This document shows positions 1 to 10,704 of a stretch of DNA of 64,000 bases, in pieces. The first letter of the stretch is position 1; each line of letters opens with the position of its first letter. Under the pieces are notes generated by a model. It was not told the origin of the DNA. It searched no databases and was given only the letters and a program-made list of their open reading frames with translations. Position numbers and translations under genes: made by a program. Source of the stretch: Pseudomonas flavescens (lineage in GTDB: Bacteria; Pseudomonadota; Gammaproteobacteria; Pseudomonadales; Pseudomonadaceae); assembly GCF_013408425.1 (NCBI RefSeq), contig NZ_JACBYV010000001.1, positions 5,887,878 to 5,951,877 of the forward strand, read 5' to 3'.

Positions 1-74
1 AGATCGGTCGCAACGAGCTCTGCCCGTGTGGCTCCGGCAAGAAGTACAAGCACTGCCACGGTCAGGTCAACTGA
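1..74 (+). CDS. secA: SecA preprotein translocase ATPase, C-terminal end only
   Basis: Only the last 23 codons are present, read from base 3 to the TGA ending at 74. They encode a Cys-x-Cys-x8-Cys-His segment (CPCGSGKKYKHCHG), the zinc-binding tail that SecA uses to contact SecB and phospholipids. The bulk of the ATPase lies upstream of the window. SecA followed by argJ is the usual Pseudomonas order, which supports the call. Other proteins carry the same SEC-C motif, but the position next to argJ makes SecA by far the likeliest. Confidence 0.9.
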   Translation, partial: IGRNELCPCGSGKKYKHCHGQVN

Positions 75-235
75 GAACCTGAACACGACTAGCTGCGCGT
101 CGGCCCTGCGGCGTTGAAAACAGGCTCGGAATGCTCATGTACAAAAGTACACTCCGCTTCCTCGCCTGTTTTCGCCTTGCAGGTCTCTAGCTCGCAAGGT
201 CGTGATCAGGTTCTTTACCTGAGCTGTAAAATCCC

Positions 236-269
236 AACGCCGCGAGGGCTAGCCTCTTCGCGGCGTTTT
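236..269 (+). terminator. Rho-independent terminator after secA
   Basis: A perfect 10-bp stem (AACGCCGCGA pairing with TCGCGGCGTT) is followed by TTTT. It lies about 160 bases after the secA stop and 48 bases before the argJ start, so it probably separates the two transcripts. The rest of the secA-argJ gap shows nothing I recognise. Confidence 0.75.
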
Positions 270-316
270 CGCATCGAACATGCTGTGCAATGTCACCTAA
301 TTCGAGGAGCTTCCCC

Positions 317-1534
317 ATGGCTGTTGGTCTTGGCCCGCTGTCTACCCTGCACCCGGTTCCAGGTTTCGAACTGGGCATCGCCTCCGCCGGCATCAAGCGC
401 CCTGGGCGCAAGGATGTGGTGGTGATGCGCTGTGCCGAAGGCAGCAGCGTGGCAGGTGTGTTCACCCTCAACGCGTTCTGCGCGGCGCCGGTGATCCTGG
501 CCAAGAAACGCACGTCCGGCAGCGTTCGCTACCTGCTGACCAATACGGGCAATGCCAATGCCGGCACCGGCGAGCCGGGCCTGCAGAACGCCATGCGTAC
601 CTGCGCCAGTCTGGCCGCCCTGGCCGGTGTGGACGAGAGCGAAGTGCTGCCGTTCTCCACCGGGGTGATCGGTGAGCCGCTGCCGGTGGAAAAAATCGAG
701 GGTGCGCTGCAGGCCGCTCTGGATAACCTCTCGGTGAACAACTGGGCCGATGCCGCTACCGGCATCATGACCACCGATACTCTGCCCAAGGGCGCCAGCC
801 GCCAGTTCAGCCATGAAGGCGTGACGGTCACCGTCACCGGCATCAGCAAGGGCGCCGGCATGATCAAGCCGAACATGGCCACCATGCTCGGCTACATCGC
901 CACGGACGCCAAGGTCGCCCAGGGCGTGCTGCAGGATCTGCTGCGCGATGCGGCGAACAAGTCGTTCAACCGCATCACCATCGACGGCGATACCTCCACC
1001 AACGATTGCTGCATGCTGATCGCCACCGGTCAGGCAGCGCTGCCGGAAATCACCCAGGCCAGCGGGGCGCTGTTCGCGGCCCTCAAGCAGGCGGTGTTCG
1101 AGGTGTGCATGGACGTGGCCCAGGCCATCGTGCGTGACGGTGAAGGCGCGACCAAGTTCGTCACCGTGCAGGTCAACGGGGGGGCGACGCATCAGGAGTG
1201 TCTGGATGTCGGCTATGCCGTGGCCCATTCGCCGTTGATCAAGACCGCGTTGTTCGCCTCCGACCCCAACTGGGGGCGCATCCTCGCGGCCGTCGGCCGC
1301 GCCGGTGTGGCGCAGCTCGACGTCAGCAAGATCGACGTGTTCCTCGGTAATGTGTGCATCGCCAGCAAGGGTTGCCGGGCCAGCAGCTACACCGAGGAGC
1401 AGGGCTCGGCGGTGATGGCCGAAGCGGAAATCACCATCCGCATCGAGCTGGGTCGCGGCACCTGCAGCGAGACCATCTGGACCACCGATCTGTCCCACGA
1501 GTACGTGAAGATCAACGCCGAATACCGCACCTGA
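317..1534 (+). CDS. argJ: Bifunctional ornithine acetyltransferase / N-acetylglutamate synthase
   Basis: ArgJ recycles the acetyl group of N-acetylornithine onto glutamate in the cyclic arginine pathway, and some ArgJ proteins also use acetyl-CoA. The 405-residue protein matches the usual family length. It is made as a precursor that cleaves itself before a nucleophilic threonine, here Thr189 within [11 protein letters not shown] chose ATG 317 rather than an in-frame codon at 290 because GAGGAG lies just before it and the product then begins MAVGLGPL, as in pseudomonad ArgJ. It sits directly downstream of secA. Confidence 0.95.
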   Translation: MAVGLGPLSTLHPVPGFELGIASAGIKRPGRKDVVVMRCAEGSSVAGVFTLNAFCAAPVILAKKRTSGSVRYLLTNTGNANAGTGEPGLQNAMRTCASLAALAGVDESEVLPFSTGVIGEPLPVEKIEGALQAALDNLSVNNWADAATGIMTTDTLPKGASRQFSHEGVTVTVTGISKGAGMIKPNMATMLGYIATDAKVAQGVLQDLLRDAANKSFNRITIDGDTSTNDCCMLIATGQAALPEITQASGALFAALKQAVFEVCMDVAQAIVRDGEGATKFVTVQVNGGATHQECLDVGYAVAHSPLIKTALFASDPNWGRILAAVGRAGVAQLDVSKIDVFLGNVCIASKGCRASSYTEEQGSAVMAEAEITIRIELGRGTCSETIWTTDLSHEYVKINAEYRT

Positions 1535-1716
1535 GGTAGGCCATTCCCAGGCTTCGCGCGGATCGATGGTCCGCACCTGCTTGCCTCTCGAGGTTTGCAG
1601 TCGGTAGCTGGCCCCCATTCCGCTCGCGCATGGCCCCATGAGCGAGCGGAATTTGCCTTCACGGCAGGTAGCGGCGAAGCTGTCGCTCTGTTTCTTCTGA
1701 CCGCCGGAGAGCGCAC

Positions 1717-2343
1717 ATGCCGCTGCAATTGCTGATAGGCAACAAGAACTACTCGTCCTGGTCGCTACGCGGCTGGTTGCTGGCCGAACTCAGTGGCGCG
1801 GACTATCAGGAAACCCTGGTGCCGCTGTTTCGTGCCGATACCCACGCGCGCCTGCAGGCCCATTCGCCGACCGCCAAGGTGCCAGTGCTCAAGACCGATG
1901 ACGCCGGGGTGATCTGGGACTCTCTGGCCATCGCCGAGTACCTGGCAGAGCGCTTTCCCGAGGCTGCCATGTGGCCGCGTGATGTAGCGGCTCGGGCCAT
2001 GGCGCGTTCCGTCTGCGCGGAAATGCACAGCGGTTTCGGCGCGTTGCGCAGTCATATGCCCATGGACATGCAGCGCAATACGCCGCTGGCCAGCATTGCC
2101 GATGACGTGCAGGGCGATATCCAGCGGGTCATCGCCTTGTGGGCAACCTGTCGTCAGCGTTTTGGCCAGAGTGGCCCTTATCTGTTCGGTGAACTGAGCA
2201 TCGCCGACGCCTATTTCGCGCCGGTGGCCAGCCGCCTGCGTAGTTATGCCGTGCAACTGCCCAAAGATGCCGCGGCCTATGTGGAAACCATTTTTCAGTG
2301 GCCGGCGTTCCAGCGCTGGTTGCAGGCAGCCTTGAAGGAGTGA
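1717..2343 (+). CDS. Glutathione S-transferase family protein
   Basis: This 208-residue protein opens with a thioredoxin-like GST N-domain. NKNYSSWSLRGW carries the likely glutathione-activating Ser/Tyr region, and a conserved Pro (KVPVL) and an acidic-Ser pair (WDSLAIAEYL) bind the glutathione backbone. An all-helical C-domain follows from about residue 90. The substrate is unknown. It lies 182 bases after argJ and its TGA is 2 bases before the GTG of the Nudix gene, so the two are probably co-transcribed. The N-domain resembles the YfcF-like or zeta-like soluble GSTs. Confidence 0.88.
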   Translation: MPLQLLIGNKNYSSWSLRGWLLAELSGADYQETLVPLFRADTHARLQAHSPTAKVPVLKTDDAGVIWDSLAIAEYLAERFPEAAMWPRDVAARAMARSVCAEMHSGFGALRSHMPMDMQRNTPLASIADDVQGDIQRVIALWATCRQRFGQSGPYLFGELSIADAYFAPVASRLRSYAVQLPKDAAAYVETIFQWPAFQRWLQAALKE

Positions 2344-2345
2344 AC

Positions 2346-3290
2346 GTGAAGCGCGTGCATGTAGCGGCAGCGGTGATTCGTGGTGAGGATGGTCGCATCC
2401 TCATCGCCAGGCGTCCCGACGACAAGCATCAGGGCGGGCTCTGGGAGTTTCCGGGGGGCAAGGTCGAGGAGGGCGAGGCCGTGCTGGCTGCTTTGTCCCG
2501 CGAGCTGCACGAGGAGTTGGGCATTCGCCCGGAAAGTGCACGGCCACTGATCCAGGTGCGCCACGACTATGTCGACAAGCACGTCCTGCTGGACGTCTGG
2601 GAGGTCAGCCGTTTCAGTGGCGAGCCTCACGGCGCCGAAGGTCAGCCACTGGCCTGGGTGAGTGCCCGGCAGTTGGGCGATTACGATTTCCCGGCTGCCA
2701 ACCGGCCAATCGTGGCGGCCGCCCGTTTGCCCGAGCAGTACCTGATCACCCCGGATGGCCTGGATGGGCCGCAGTTGCTGGCGGGCATTCGCGCAGCCAT
2801 CGGCCGTGGCGCGCGGCTGATCCAGTTGCGTGCCCCGGCGATGTTCGATGCTCAGTACCGGGATCTTGCCGTGGACATCCAGGGGCTGTGCGCCGGCAAG
2901 GCGCAATTGATGCTCAAGGGGCCCCTGGAGTGGCTTGGCGATTTTCCCGCTGCCGGCTGGCACCTGACGGCCGAGCAATTGCGCAAGTATGCCGCCAAGG
3001 GGCGTCCGCTGGCGGCGGACCGCTGGCTGGCGGCGTCCTGCCACAGCGCCGAGGAGTTGCAGTTGGCGGCACAGATCGGCGCCGATTTCGTCACGCTGTC
3101 GCCGTTGCAGGCGACCCAGAGCCACCCCGATGCACAGCCCTTGGGCTGGGAGCAGGCAACCGAGCTGCTGCAGGGCTTCAACCAGCCGTGTTACTTGCTC
3201 GGTGGAGTCGGCCCGCAGCACAGCGAGCAAGCCTGGCAGGCTGGCGCGCAGGGCGTTGCCGGAATTCGCGCCTTCTGGCCCGAGCAATAA
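2346..3290 (+). CDS. Nudix hydrolase fused to a thiamine-phosphate-synthase-like domain (MutT family)
   Basis: This 314-residue protein has two domains. Residues 1-130 are a Nudix hydrolase with a complete Nudix box at 38-60 (GKVEEGEAVL then RELHEELG), typical of MutT-type 8-oxo-dGTP diphosphatases. Residues about 135-314 resemble ThiE/TenI (thiamine phosphate synthase), with ARLIQLR near the domain start and a GGVGPQH turn near the end. The start is taken as GTG 2346, giving MKRVHVAAAVI. An ATG 48 bases upstream lies inside the GST gene and adds non-conserved residues. Sanitation of oxidised nucleotides is the probable role. Whether the ThiE-like half is catalytic is unknown. Confidence 0.88.
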   Translation: MKRVHVAAAVIRGEDGRILIARRPDDKHQGGLWEFPGGKVEEGEAVLAALSRELHEELGIRPESARPLIQVRHDYVDKHVLLDVWEVSRFSGEPHGAEGQPLAWVSARQLGDYDFPAANRPIVAAARLPEQYLITPDGLDGPQLLAGIRAAIGRGARLIQLRAPAMFDAQYRDLAVDIQGLCAGKAQLMLKGPLEWLGDFPAAGWHLTAEQLRKYAAKGRPLAADRWLAASCHSAEELQLAAQIGADFVTLSPLQATQSHPDAQPLGWEQATELLQGFNQPCYLLGGVGPQHSEQAWQAGAQGVAGIRAFWPEQ

Positions 3291-3356
3291 CCACGATCTG
3301 CTGCCTGTTTCGGGCGGCAGTACGTCTGTCCGTTTTCGCTGAGAGTTCTCCGGCCC

Positions 3357-4289
3357 ATGGCCTCGGTCTTCAATGTCATCCTGCCGGTCTTCGCGCTGAT
3401 CCTCGCCGGCTTCGCCTGTCGGCGGCTGGGTCTGCTTGGCGCCACGGCGGCGTCCGAGATAAACCGCATGGTGGTCTGGCTGTGCCTGCCGGCGCTGCTC
3501 TTCGAGGCCATGGCGACGGTCGTCTGGGAGGCGATCTGGCAGCCGGGGTTCATCCTCGCCTATGGCATCGCCACTCTGGGTATCTTCGCCGTGGTGTTGC
3601 TGTGGCGCCTGCGCCGTACCGGCAGCCTGGCCGATGCCAGCGTGCAGGGGCTGAGCGCCTCCTATGCGAATACCGGTTACATGGGCATCCCGCTGTGTCT
3701 GCTGGTGTTCGGCGATGCAGGCATGGAGCCAGCACTGATTGCCTGCCTGATCGTCATCTGCGTGCTGTTCGCCCTGGCGGTGGTGTGCATCGAAGTTGGC
3801 TTGCAGAACGAAAAGAGCGTCCTGCTGGCGGTACGCAAGGTCTCTATCGCGTTGCTGAAGAACCCCATCGTCATGGCGCCGCTGCTCGGTGCGCTATGGG
3901 CGACGACGGCGCAGCCGCTGCCCGGGCCGCTGCACCAGTTTCTCAAGTTGCTCGCCGCCGCTACCGGCCCCTGTGCGCTGATCGCGCTGGGACTGTTCCT
4001 GGCGCAGCGGCAGGAGGGCGCGCAGCAGCGCGGTATCGGCCTGGTGCTGATCAAGCTGATCGCTCATCCGCTGATCACTTGGGTGCTCGCCGTCCATGTT
4101 TTCCGCCTGCCACCCATGTGGACTCATGCCGCCTTGCTGCTCAGTGCACTGCCCACCGGCACCGGGCCATTCATGCTTGCCGAGTTCTATCGGCGTGAAG
4201 GCACCCAGGTGTCGAGTACCATCCTGCTGTCGACCCTGGGGTCGCTGGTGACGCTGTCGATCTGCCTGTATCTGATCGCCCCCCGATAA
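3357..4289 (+). CDS. AEC (auxin efflux carrier) family transporter
   Basis: The 310-residue product is almost entirely hydrophobic and can form about ten membrane helices. Its N-terminus (NVILPVFALILAGFACRR) and the later small-residue stretch (SYANTGYMGIPL) are hallmarks of the AEC/MdcF permease family in the inner membrane. Members export or import small carboxylates, and the substrate here cannot be told. It sits between the Nudix gene and a pseudouridine synthase on the same strand, with short gaps. Confidence 0.85.
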   Translation: MASVFNVILPVFALILAGFACRRLGLLGATAASEINRMVVWLCLPALLFEAMATVVWEAIWQPGFILAYGIATLGIFAVVLLWRLRRTGSLADASVQGLSASYANTGYMGIPLCLLVFGDAGMEPALIACLIVICVLFALAVVCIEVGLQNEKSVLLAVRKVSIALLKNPIVMAPLLGALWATTAQPLPGPLHQFLKLLAAATGPCALIALGLFLAQRQEGAQQRGIGLVLIKLIAHPLITWVLAVHVFRLPPMWTHAALLLSALPTGTGPFMLAEFYRREGTQVSSTILLSTLGSLVTLSICLYLIAPR

Positions 4290-4308
4290 CCGCTCCCGGA
4301 GCCTTTGC

Positions 4309-5199
4309 ATGTCCGCATCCGATCACCCGTCCGGCTCCTTGCGCCCCAGCACCCTGCATCTGCCGGCGGGGCCCTGGGCGACCGTGCTCGATTGTCTGTG
4401 CGCGCACTTCCCGGCGATTTCACGAGAAATCTGGCTGGAGCGCATGGCGAGGGGCCGGGTGCTGGATGCGCAGGGCGCGCCCATCACTGCCGATCACCCC
4501 TACCGGGTCGGCTTGCGTGTGCACTATTTTCGTGAGGTGCCAGCCGAGCCGCTCATCCCGTTCGAGGAGGCGATCCTGCATGCCGACGATCATCTGCTGG
4601 TTGCCGACAAGCCTCATTTCCTGTCAGTGATGCCGGCAGGCGCCTATGTCGAGCAGACCTTGCTGGCACGGCTGGTCAAACGCACCGGCAATGCCGATCT
4701 GGTGCCGCTGCACCGGATCGACCGGCATACCGCCGGGCTGGTGCTGTTTTCCACCAATGCGCAGACGCGGGGGCGCTACCAGGCGCTGTTTCGCGAGCGC
4801 CACATCGGCAAGCGTTACGAGGCGCTGGCGGCGCCTTTGCCGCAGGTGCGGTTTCCGTTACTGCGCGAGACCCGTTTCGAGGCGGGCGAGCCGTTCTTCC
4901 GCATGCGCGAAGCGCCGGGCGTGGCCAACACCCGCACGCGCATCGACGTACTCGAACGACGCGCTGACTGCTGGCTGTACGGCCTCGAGCCGGTCACCGG
5001 CAAGAAGCACCAATTGCGGGTGCACATGGCTGCATTGGGGGCGCCGATCCTCAATGACCCCTTCTATCCCGAGGTGAGCAGCAGCGAAGGTGACCCCGAC
5101 GATTACAGCCGGCCGCTCAAGCTATTGGCCCGCGGCTTGTCGTTTGCCGATCCGTTGAGCGGTGAGCCGAGGCGTTTCGAGAGCGTCCTCAGGCTTTAG
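4309..5199 (+). CDS. RluA-family RNA pseudouridine synthase
   Basis: The 296-residue protein has the RluA-type catalytic core. The catalytic aspartate is Asp138 in HRIDRHTAG, a variant of the family HRLDxxTSG. An upstream ADKPHFLSVMP segment corresponds to motif I, and LEPVTGKKHQLRVH corresponds to motif III. It would isomerise uridine to pseudouridine in rRNA or tRNA. No S4 domain is obvious. It starts 19 bases after the AEC gene and its 3' end overlaps the convergent adenosyltransferase gene by 11 bases. Confidence 0.88.
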   Translation: MSASDHPSGSLRPSTLHLPAGPWATVLDCLCAHFPAISREIWLERMARGRVLDAQGAPITADHPYRVGLRVHYFREVPAEPLIPFEEAILHADDHLLVADKPHFLSVMPAGAYVEQTLLARLVKRTGNADLVPLHRIDRHTAGLVLFSTNAQTRGRYQALFRERHIGKRYEALAAPLPQVRFPLLRETRFEAGEPFFRMREAPGVANTRTRIDVLERRADCWLYGLEPVTGKKHQLRVHMAALGAPILNDPFYPEVSSSEGDPDDYSRPLKLLARGLSFADPLSGEPRRFESVLRL

Positions 5200-5764
5200 C
5201 GGCCGCCTGCCAGAGCACTTCGTCGACGCCCTGGCGCCTGGCGATCAGCCGTGCCGCCACGAACAGCAGGTCCGACAATCGGTTGATGTAGGCCAGCAGC
5301 TCGCCACGCAGCGGTTCGATGGCATTGAGCTGCCCGCAACGGCGCTCGGCGCCGCGCGCGCCACTGCGGCACAGGTGAGCCTGGGCGATCAGTCGCGAGC
5401 CACCCGGCAGGATGAAGTTCGTCAGTGGTCCCACTTCCTCGTTCCAGCGATCGATGGCCGTCTCCAGGCGTTCGATCTCGACGGCCTGCAGCGCCTGGTA
5501 GTCCGGCATGGCCAGTTCGCCACCCAGATCGAACAGGCGATGCTGACAGGGCGCCAATACCTCGATCAGCTCGGCGAAACCCGGGTAGCGGGGCTGCTGC
5601 TCGATCAGCTCGGCCAGCAGCAGCCCAAGTTGGCTGTTCAGGGTGTCCACTTCGCCGATGGCTTCGATGCGTGGGTGATCCTTGGCGACCCGGCGCCCGT
5701 CGGCCAGCCCGGTTTCTCCGGCATCGCCGGTGCGTGTGTAGATTTTCGACAGTCGATAGCCCAT
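5189..5764 (-). CDS. PduO-type ATP:cob(I)alamin adenosyltransferase
   Basis: This enzyme transfers the adenosyl group of ATP to cobalt in the last step of coenzyme B12 formation or salvage. The 191-residue protein carries the N-terminal nucleotide-binding motif TRTGDAGETGL and the downstream LIAQAHLCRSGAR ... AYINRLSDLLF segment typical of the PduO/MMAB family, and no P-loop. The CobA/BtuR type is unrelated in fold and is excluded by these motifs. It begins 20 bases after the histidine kinase gene on the same strand, so the two may share a transcript. Confidence 0.9.
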   Translation of the reverse strand: MGYRLSKIYTRTGDAGETGLADGRRVAKDHPRIEAIGEVDTLNSQLGLLLAELIEQQPRYPGFAELIEVLAPCQHRLFDLGGELAMPDYQALQAVEIERLETAIDRWNEEVGPLTNFILPGGSRLIAQAHLCRSGARGAERRCGQLNAIEPLRGELLAYINRLSDLLFVAARLIARRQGVDEVLWQAAAKA

Positions 5765-5784
5765 GGGGTCTCCGTGGCGAGGGT

Positions 5785-7788
5785 TCAGCTACTGATACCG
5801 ATGGGCAGGCGCAGGGTGAAGCAGGTGCCCTGGCCGGTGCGTGAGTGCACTTCCATCTGGCCCTTGTGATTGTTGGTGACGATGAAGTAGGAGACGGAAA
5901 GCCCCAGACCGGTGCCCTGGCCGACCTCCTTGGTGGTGAAGAAGGGTTCGAAGATGCGCTTGCGCACCGCCTCCGGGATGCCCACGCCGTTATCCTCCAC
6001 CTGCACTTCGGCCCATGGCGGCGCCAGGCGTGTGCGCAGGATGAGCTTGCCAGGGACGCTGTCGTCGTCGCGCAGGTGGATGGCCTGGGCGGCGTTCTTC
6101 AGCAGGTTGAGCAGCACTTGTTCCAGTTCGTTGGCGATGCCGGGGATCGGCCCCAGTGCCGGATCGAACTCGCGCTGAATCATCAGGCTCTTGAAGTCGA
6201 AGCTTTCGGTCAGGTCGAAGTCGTTGCTGGCGATTTCCACGGCCTGGTCGATCAGCGCCGGCAACTGGCAGGGTGCCAACTGGCGGTTGCTGAGGCGGCT
6301 GAAGCTGAGCATGTGGGTGACGATCTTCGAGGCTCGCGTGCCGGCCTGCTGGATGCCGTCGAGCAGCATGGGAATCTCCCGCGCCGTCAGGTACTGATCG
6401 ATGGCTGGCAGGCTGACGCCAGCCACTTCGGCCTGTTCCTGATTGCGCGGCAGTTCGGGCGACAGACGTCGACGGATGTTCTGCACGTTGTGCAGGATGG
6501 CGCCCAGCGGGTTGTTGATCTCGTGCGCCATGCCGGCGGCCAGGCCGCCGACGGAGAGCATCTTCTCCGACTGCACCATGACCTCTTCGAGGTTGAGGCG
6601 CTGGGTGATGTCGTCGATGCGGATCACCACGCCGCGGCCGATGCTGCCGATCAGCGGGTAGAAGGTCAGGGCGTAATGGTGAGGCTCGTCATCGCGGATC
6701 CAGGTAACCCGCTCGATCTTCTCCACCCGGTGCTGTTCGGCCGTGCGCTTGAGCTTGGACAGATAGGGTTTGAGCAGCGGAAAGGCGAGAAACACCGGCT
6801 GGTTCACCGCCTCGTCCAGAGAGGTGCCGGACAGGGCGCTGGCCTCCTGATTCCATTGCGCGACGTAGAGCTGTTCGTCCAGAGCGATCAAGGCCGAGGG
6901 CATGGAGTCGATGATGCTGTTGAGGTAGTTCTGGAAGCCGGTGAGCTTCTTCTCGATCTTGCTGCGGACCTGCACCTCGAGTTCCAGCTTGCGGTTCGAC
7001 AGGCGGGTTTCCTCGGCCAGACCCTGGGCCTGATTGTAGGCCTCCTCGGAATCGTCACGGGCGCGCTTGAGCTGCTGTTCACGGGCCTCGATGCGCGTCA
7101 GCATGGTATTGAAGGCTTCGGCCAGGCTGCCGATTTCATCCTGATTGCCGCGCCGCGCCCGCAGCGAATAATTCTCTTCGCGGGTGACCTGGCGGGTCAG
7201 CTCTTCCAGTCGCTTGATCGGGCTGGTGACCAGGCGGCGGATCTGCCGCGCCACCAGCAGCCACAGCACCAGACTGAAGCCGAGGATCACCAGGCTGGCG
7301 GTGACGGTGCCGGTGTAGAACGCACCAGGCAATTCGCTGGAGGCGACCAGCAGCAGGTAGCCGGGTGGCGCATCGGCCTGCGGCAGCTGGACCAGCTGGT
7401 TGGCGCGAAATTCGCCCAGGCGCCAGTGGTCGAGGTCGTCGACCCGCGATGGCAGCTGCAGTTTTTCGCCGCGCTGCAACTGCGCCAGGCTGTCGCCGTT
7501 GGCGTCGTAGATCACCGCGGCACGCAGCGGCGCGTAGCCGTCCAGGCGTTTCAGCAGATCGCCTGCGGCCTGCCGTGAGCTCAGGGCTTCGTGACTCAGG
7601 GCGGGGCTGGCGATCAGTCGGCTGAGGGTTTGCAATGCCTGGGGGGCAACGCTCTCCTGAGAAATCCAGTAGGCGGCGCTGATGAAGGTCATGTTGGCCA
7701 CCACCAGCACTGCCGCCAGTAGCACCAGCAGGGCAGCGAGCAGTTTACGGCCAACGGGTAGATTCTTCAGGCGGTGGCGCAGGCGCAT
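5785..7788 (-). CDS. Membrane-bound PAS sensor histidine kinase
   Basis: The 667-residue protein starts with a membrane helix (about 15-38), an external sensor region (about 40-160), a second helix (about 162-180), a HAMP domain and coiled coil (about 182-285), a PAS domain (about 290-400), and a transmitter whose phospho-acceptor is His422 in AHEINNPLGA. The ATPase part has the N box (NLLKNAAQAI) and G boxes (DNGVGIP, GTGLGLSV). The organisation matches the PA4398-type kinase of pseudomonads. The likely partner regulator lies one gene upstream, with panE in between. The signal sensed is unknown. Confidence 0.9.
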   Translation of the reverse strand: MRLRHRLKNLPVGRKLLAALLVLLAAVLVVANMTFISAAYWISQESVAPQALQTLSRLIASPALSHEALSSRQAAGDLLKRLDGYAPLRAAVIYDANGDSLAQLQRGEKLQLPSRVDDLDHWRLGEFRANQLVQLPQADAPPGYLLLVASSELPGAFYTGTVTASLVILGFSLVLWLLVARQIRRLVTSPIKRLEELTRQVTREENYSLRARRGNQDEIGSLAEAFNTMLTRIEAREQQLKRARDDSEEAYNQAQGLAEETRLSNRKLELEVQVRSKIEKKLTGFQNYLNSIIDSMPSALIALDEQLYVAQWNQEASALSGTSLDEAVNQPVFLAFPLLKPYLSKLKRTAEQHRVEKIERVTWIRDDEPHHYALTFYPLIGSIGRGVVIRIDDITQRLNLEEVMVQSEKMLSVGGLAAGMAHEINNPLGAILHNVQNIRRRLSPELPRNQEQAEVAGVSLPAIDQYLTAREIPMLLDGIQQAGTRASKIVTHMLSFSRLSNRQLAPCQLPALIDQAVEIASNDFDLTESFDFKSLMIQREFDPALGPIPGIANELEQVLLNLLKNAAQAIHLRDDDSVPGKLILRTRLAPPWAEVQVEDNGVGIPEAVRKRIFEPFFTTKEVGQGTGLGLSVSYFIVTNNHKGQMEVHSRTGQGTCFTLRLPIGISS

Positions 7789-7872
7789 TGGGTTTTGTCG
7801 TATTGGCAGGTAAGGGGGCAGGTTAGGGCCTGTTAACCGTTGCGCGCAAGCGTCGACGGCCCCGGTTCGGGC

Positions 7873-9752
<1,880 letters not shown>

Positions 9753-10022
9753 TCACAGGCAAGAAAACGGGTCGAGGGGGGGAGTAACCAATACAACGCC
9801 GAACGGTCTGTATCAGAGCGGATATAATGATCGCGCCAATTTTATCGTCAAGCCATCCGCGCGATTTGCGGAGAACTTATTCACGATCTCGCGAACTGGC
9901 GCCCAGCCGGATCAAGACTCCAGGCGAAACAATCGCAAGGAGTCGACACCGGCTTGCCCCACTCACGATAGATCGAGAATGACATTCCGACCACAATCGC
10001 GCCTTTTATCAGGAGTAATTCC

Positions 10023-10502
10023 ATGCCCTCGTTCGACGTGGTGTCGGAGCTGGATAAACACGAACTCACCAACGCCCTGGATAACGCGGCCAAGGAGCTG
10101 GAGCGGCGCTTCGATCTGCGCGGCAAATGCAGTTTCGAGGTCAAGGACAAGGCGGTCACGTTGACTGCCGAAGCCGATTTCATGCTCGAGCAGATGCTCG
10201 AAATCATTCGTTCCTGCCTGATCAAGCGCAAGATCGATGGTCAGTGCATGGAAACCAAGGATGCCTATGCATCCGGCAAGGTGGTCAAGCAGGAGGTCGA
10301 GTTCCGCGAAGGCATCGACAAGGAGCTGGCGAAGAAGATCGTCGCGCACATCAAGGACGCCAAGCTCAAGGTGCAGGCCGCCATTCAGGGCGAGCAGGTG
10401 CGGGTAACCGGCAAGAAGCGCGATGACCTGCAGGACTGCATCGCCTCCCTGCGCGGCAAGAATTTCGAGATGCCTCTGCAGTACAACAACTTCCGCGACT
10501 GA
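10023..10502 (+). CDS. yajQ: YajQ-family nucleotide-binding protein (UPF0234)
   Basis: The 159-residue protein opens [15 protein letters not shown] and contains [18 protein letters not shown], diagnostic of YajQ. Two ferredoxin-like domains are expected. Family members bind nucleotides, and YajQ homologues in Xanthomonas and Pseudomonas are reported cyclic-di-GMP receptors. AGGAG lies 9 bases before the ATG. The gene is divergent from the degenerate GGDEF regulator, a suggestive neighbour. The 270-base gap between them contains A+T-rich stretches but no motif I can name. Confidence 0.92.
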   Translation: MPSFDVVSELDKHELTNALDNAAKELERRFDLRGKCSFEVKDKAVTLTAEADFMLEQMLEIIRSCLIKRKIDGQCMETKDAYASGKVVKQEVEFREGIDKELAKKIVAHIKDAKLKVQAAIQGEQVRVTGKKRDDLQDCIASLRGKNFEMPLQYNNFRD

Positions 10503-10522
10503 CGGAATACGGGTGTCTTGCT

Positions 10523-10547
10523 CGGTCAGGATTATTGAACCTGACCG
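10523..10547 (+). terminator. Hairpin downstream of yajQ
   Basis: A perfect 8-bp stem (CGGTCAGG / CCTGACCG) with a 9-base loop starts 21 bases after the yajQ stop. No run of T follows, so it is not a classic intrinsic terminator. It may be an mRNA 3'-end stabiliser or part of the mscS leader. Confidence 0.4.
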
Positions 10548-10704
10548 TGGCAACGACGTCGCACATTCTGTAACGCTCTCGCGAACGCCATGGTTGGGGT
10601 CCGTTGACGTTTCATGCAGCAACGCAGCTTGCGCCGAGACGTCAGCTCAGGCTGGTGAGGATCTGCCATGGCGTTTTCGTTTCACGCCCTAGAAGGAGTG
10701 CCAG

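Noticed and set aside
293..1639. Long open frame on the minus strand over argJ (448 codons)
   Set aside because: Antisense to the clearly identified argJ; His/Gly/Asp-rich translation typical of G+C-rich shadow frames.
5845..7578. 577-codon plus-strand frame opposite the histidine kinase
   Set aside because: The minus-strand kinase has all expected motifs; the antisense translation is a Gln/Asp/Val-rich shadow.
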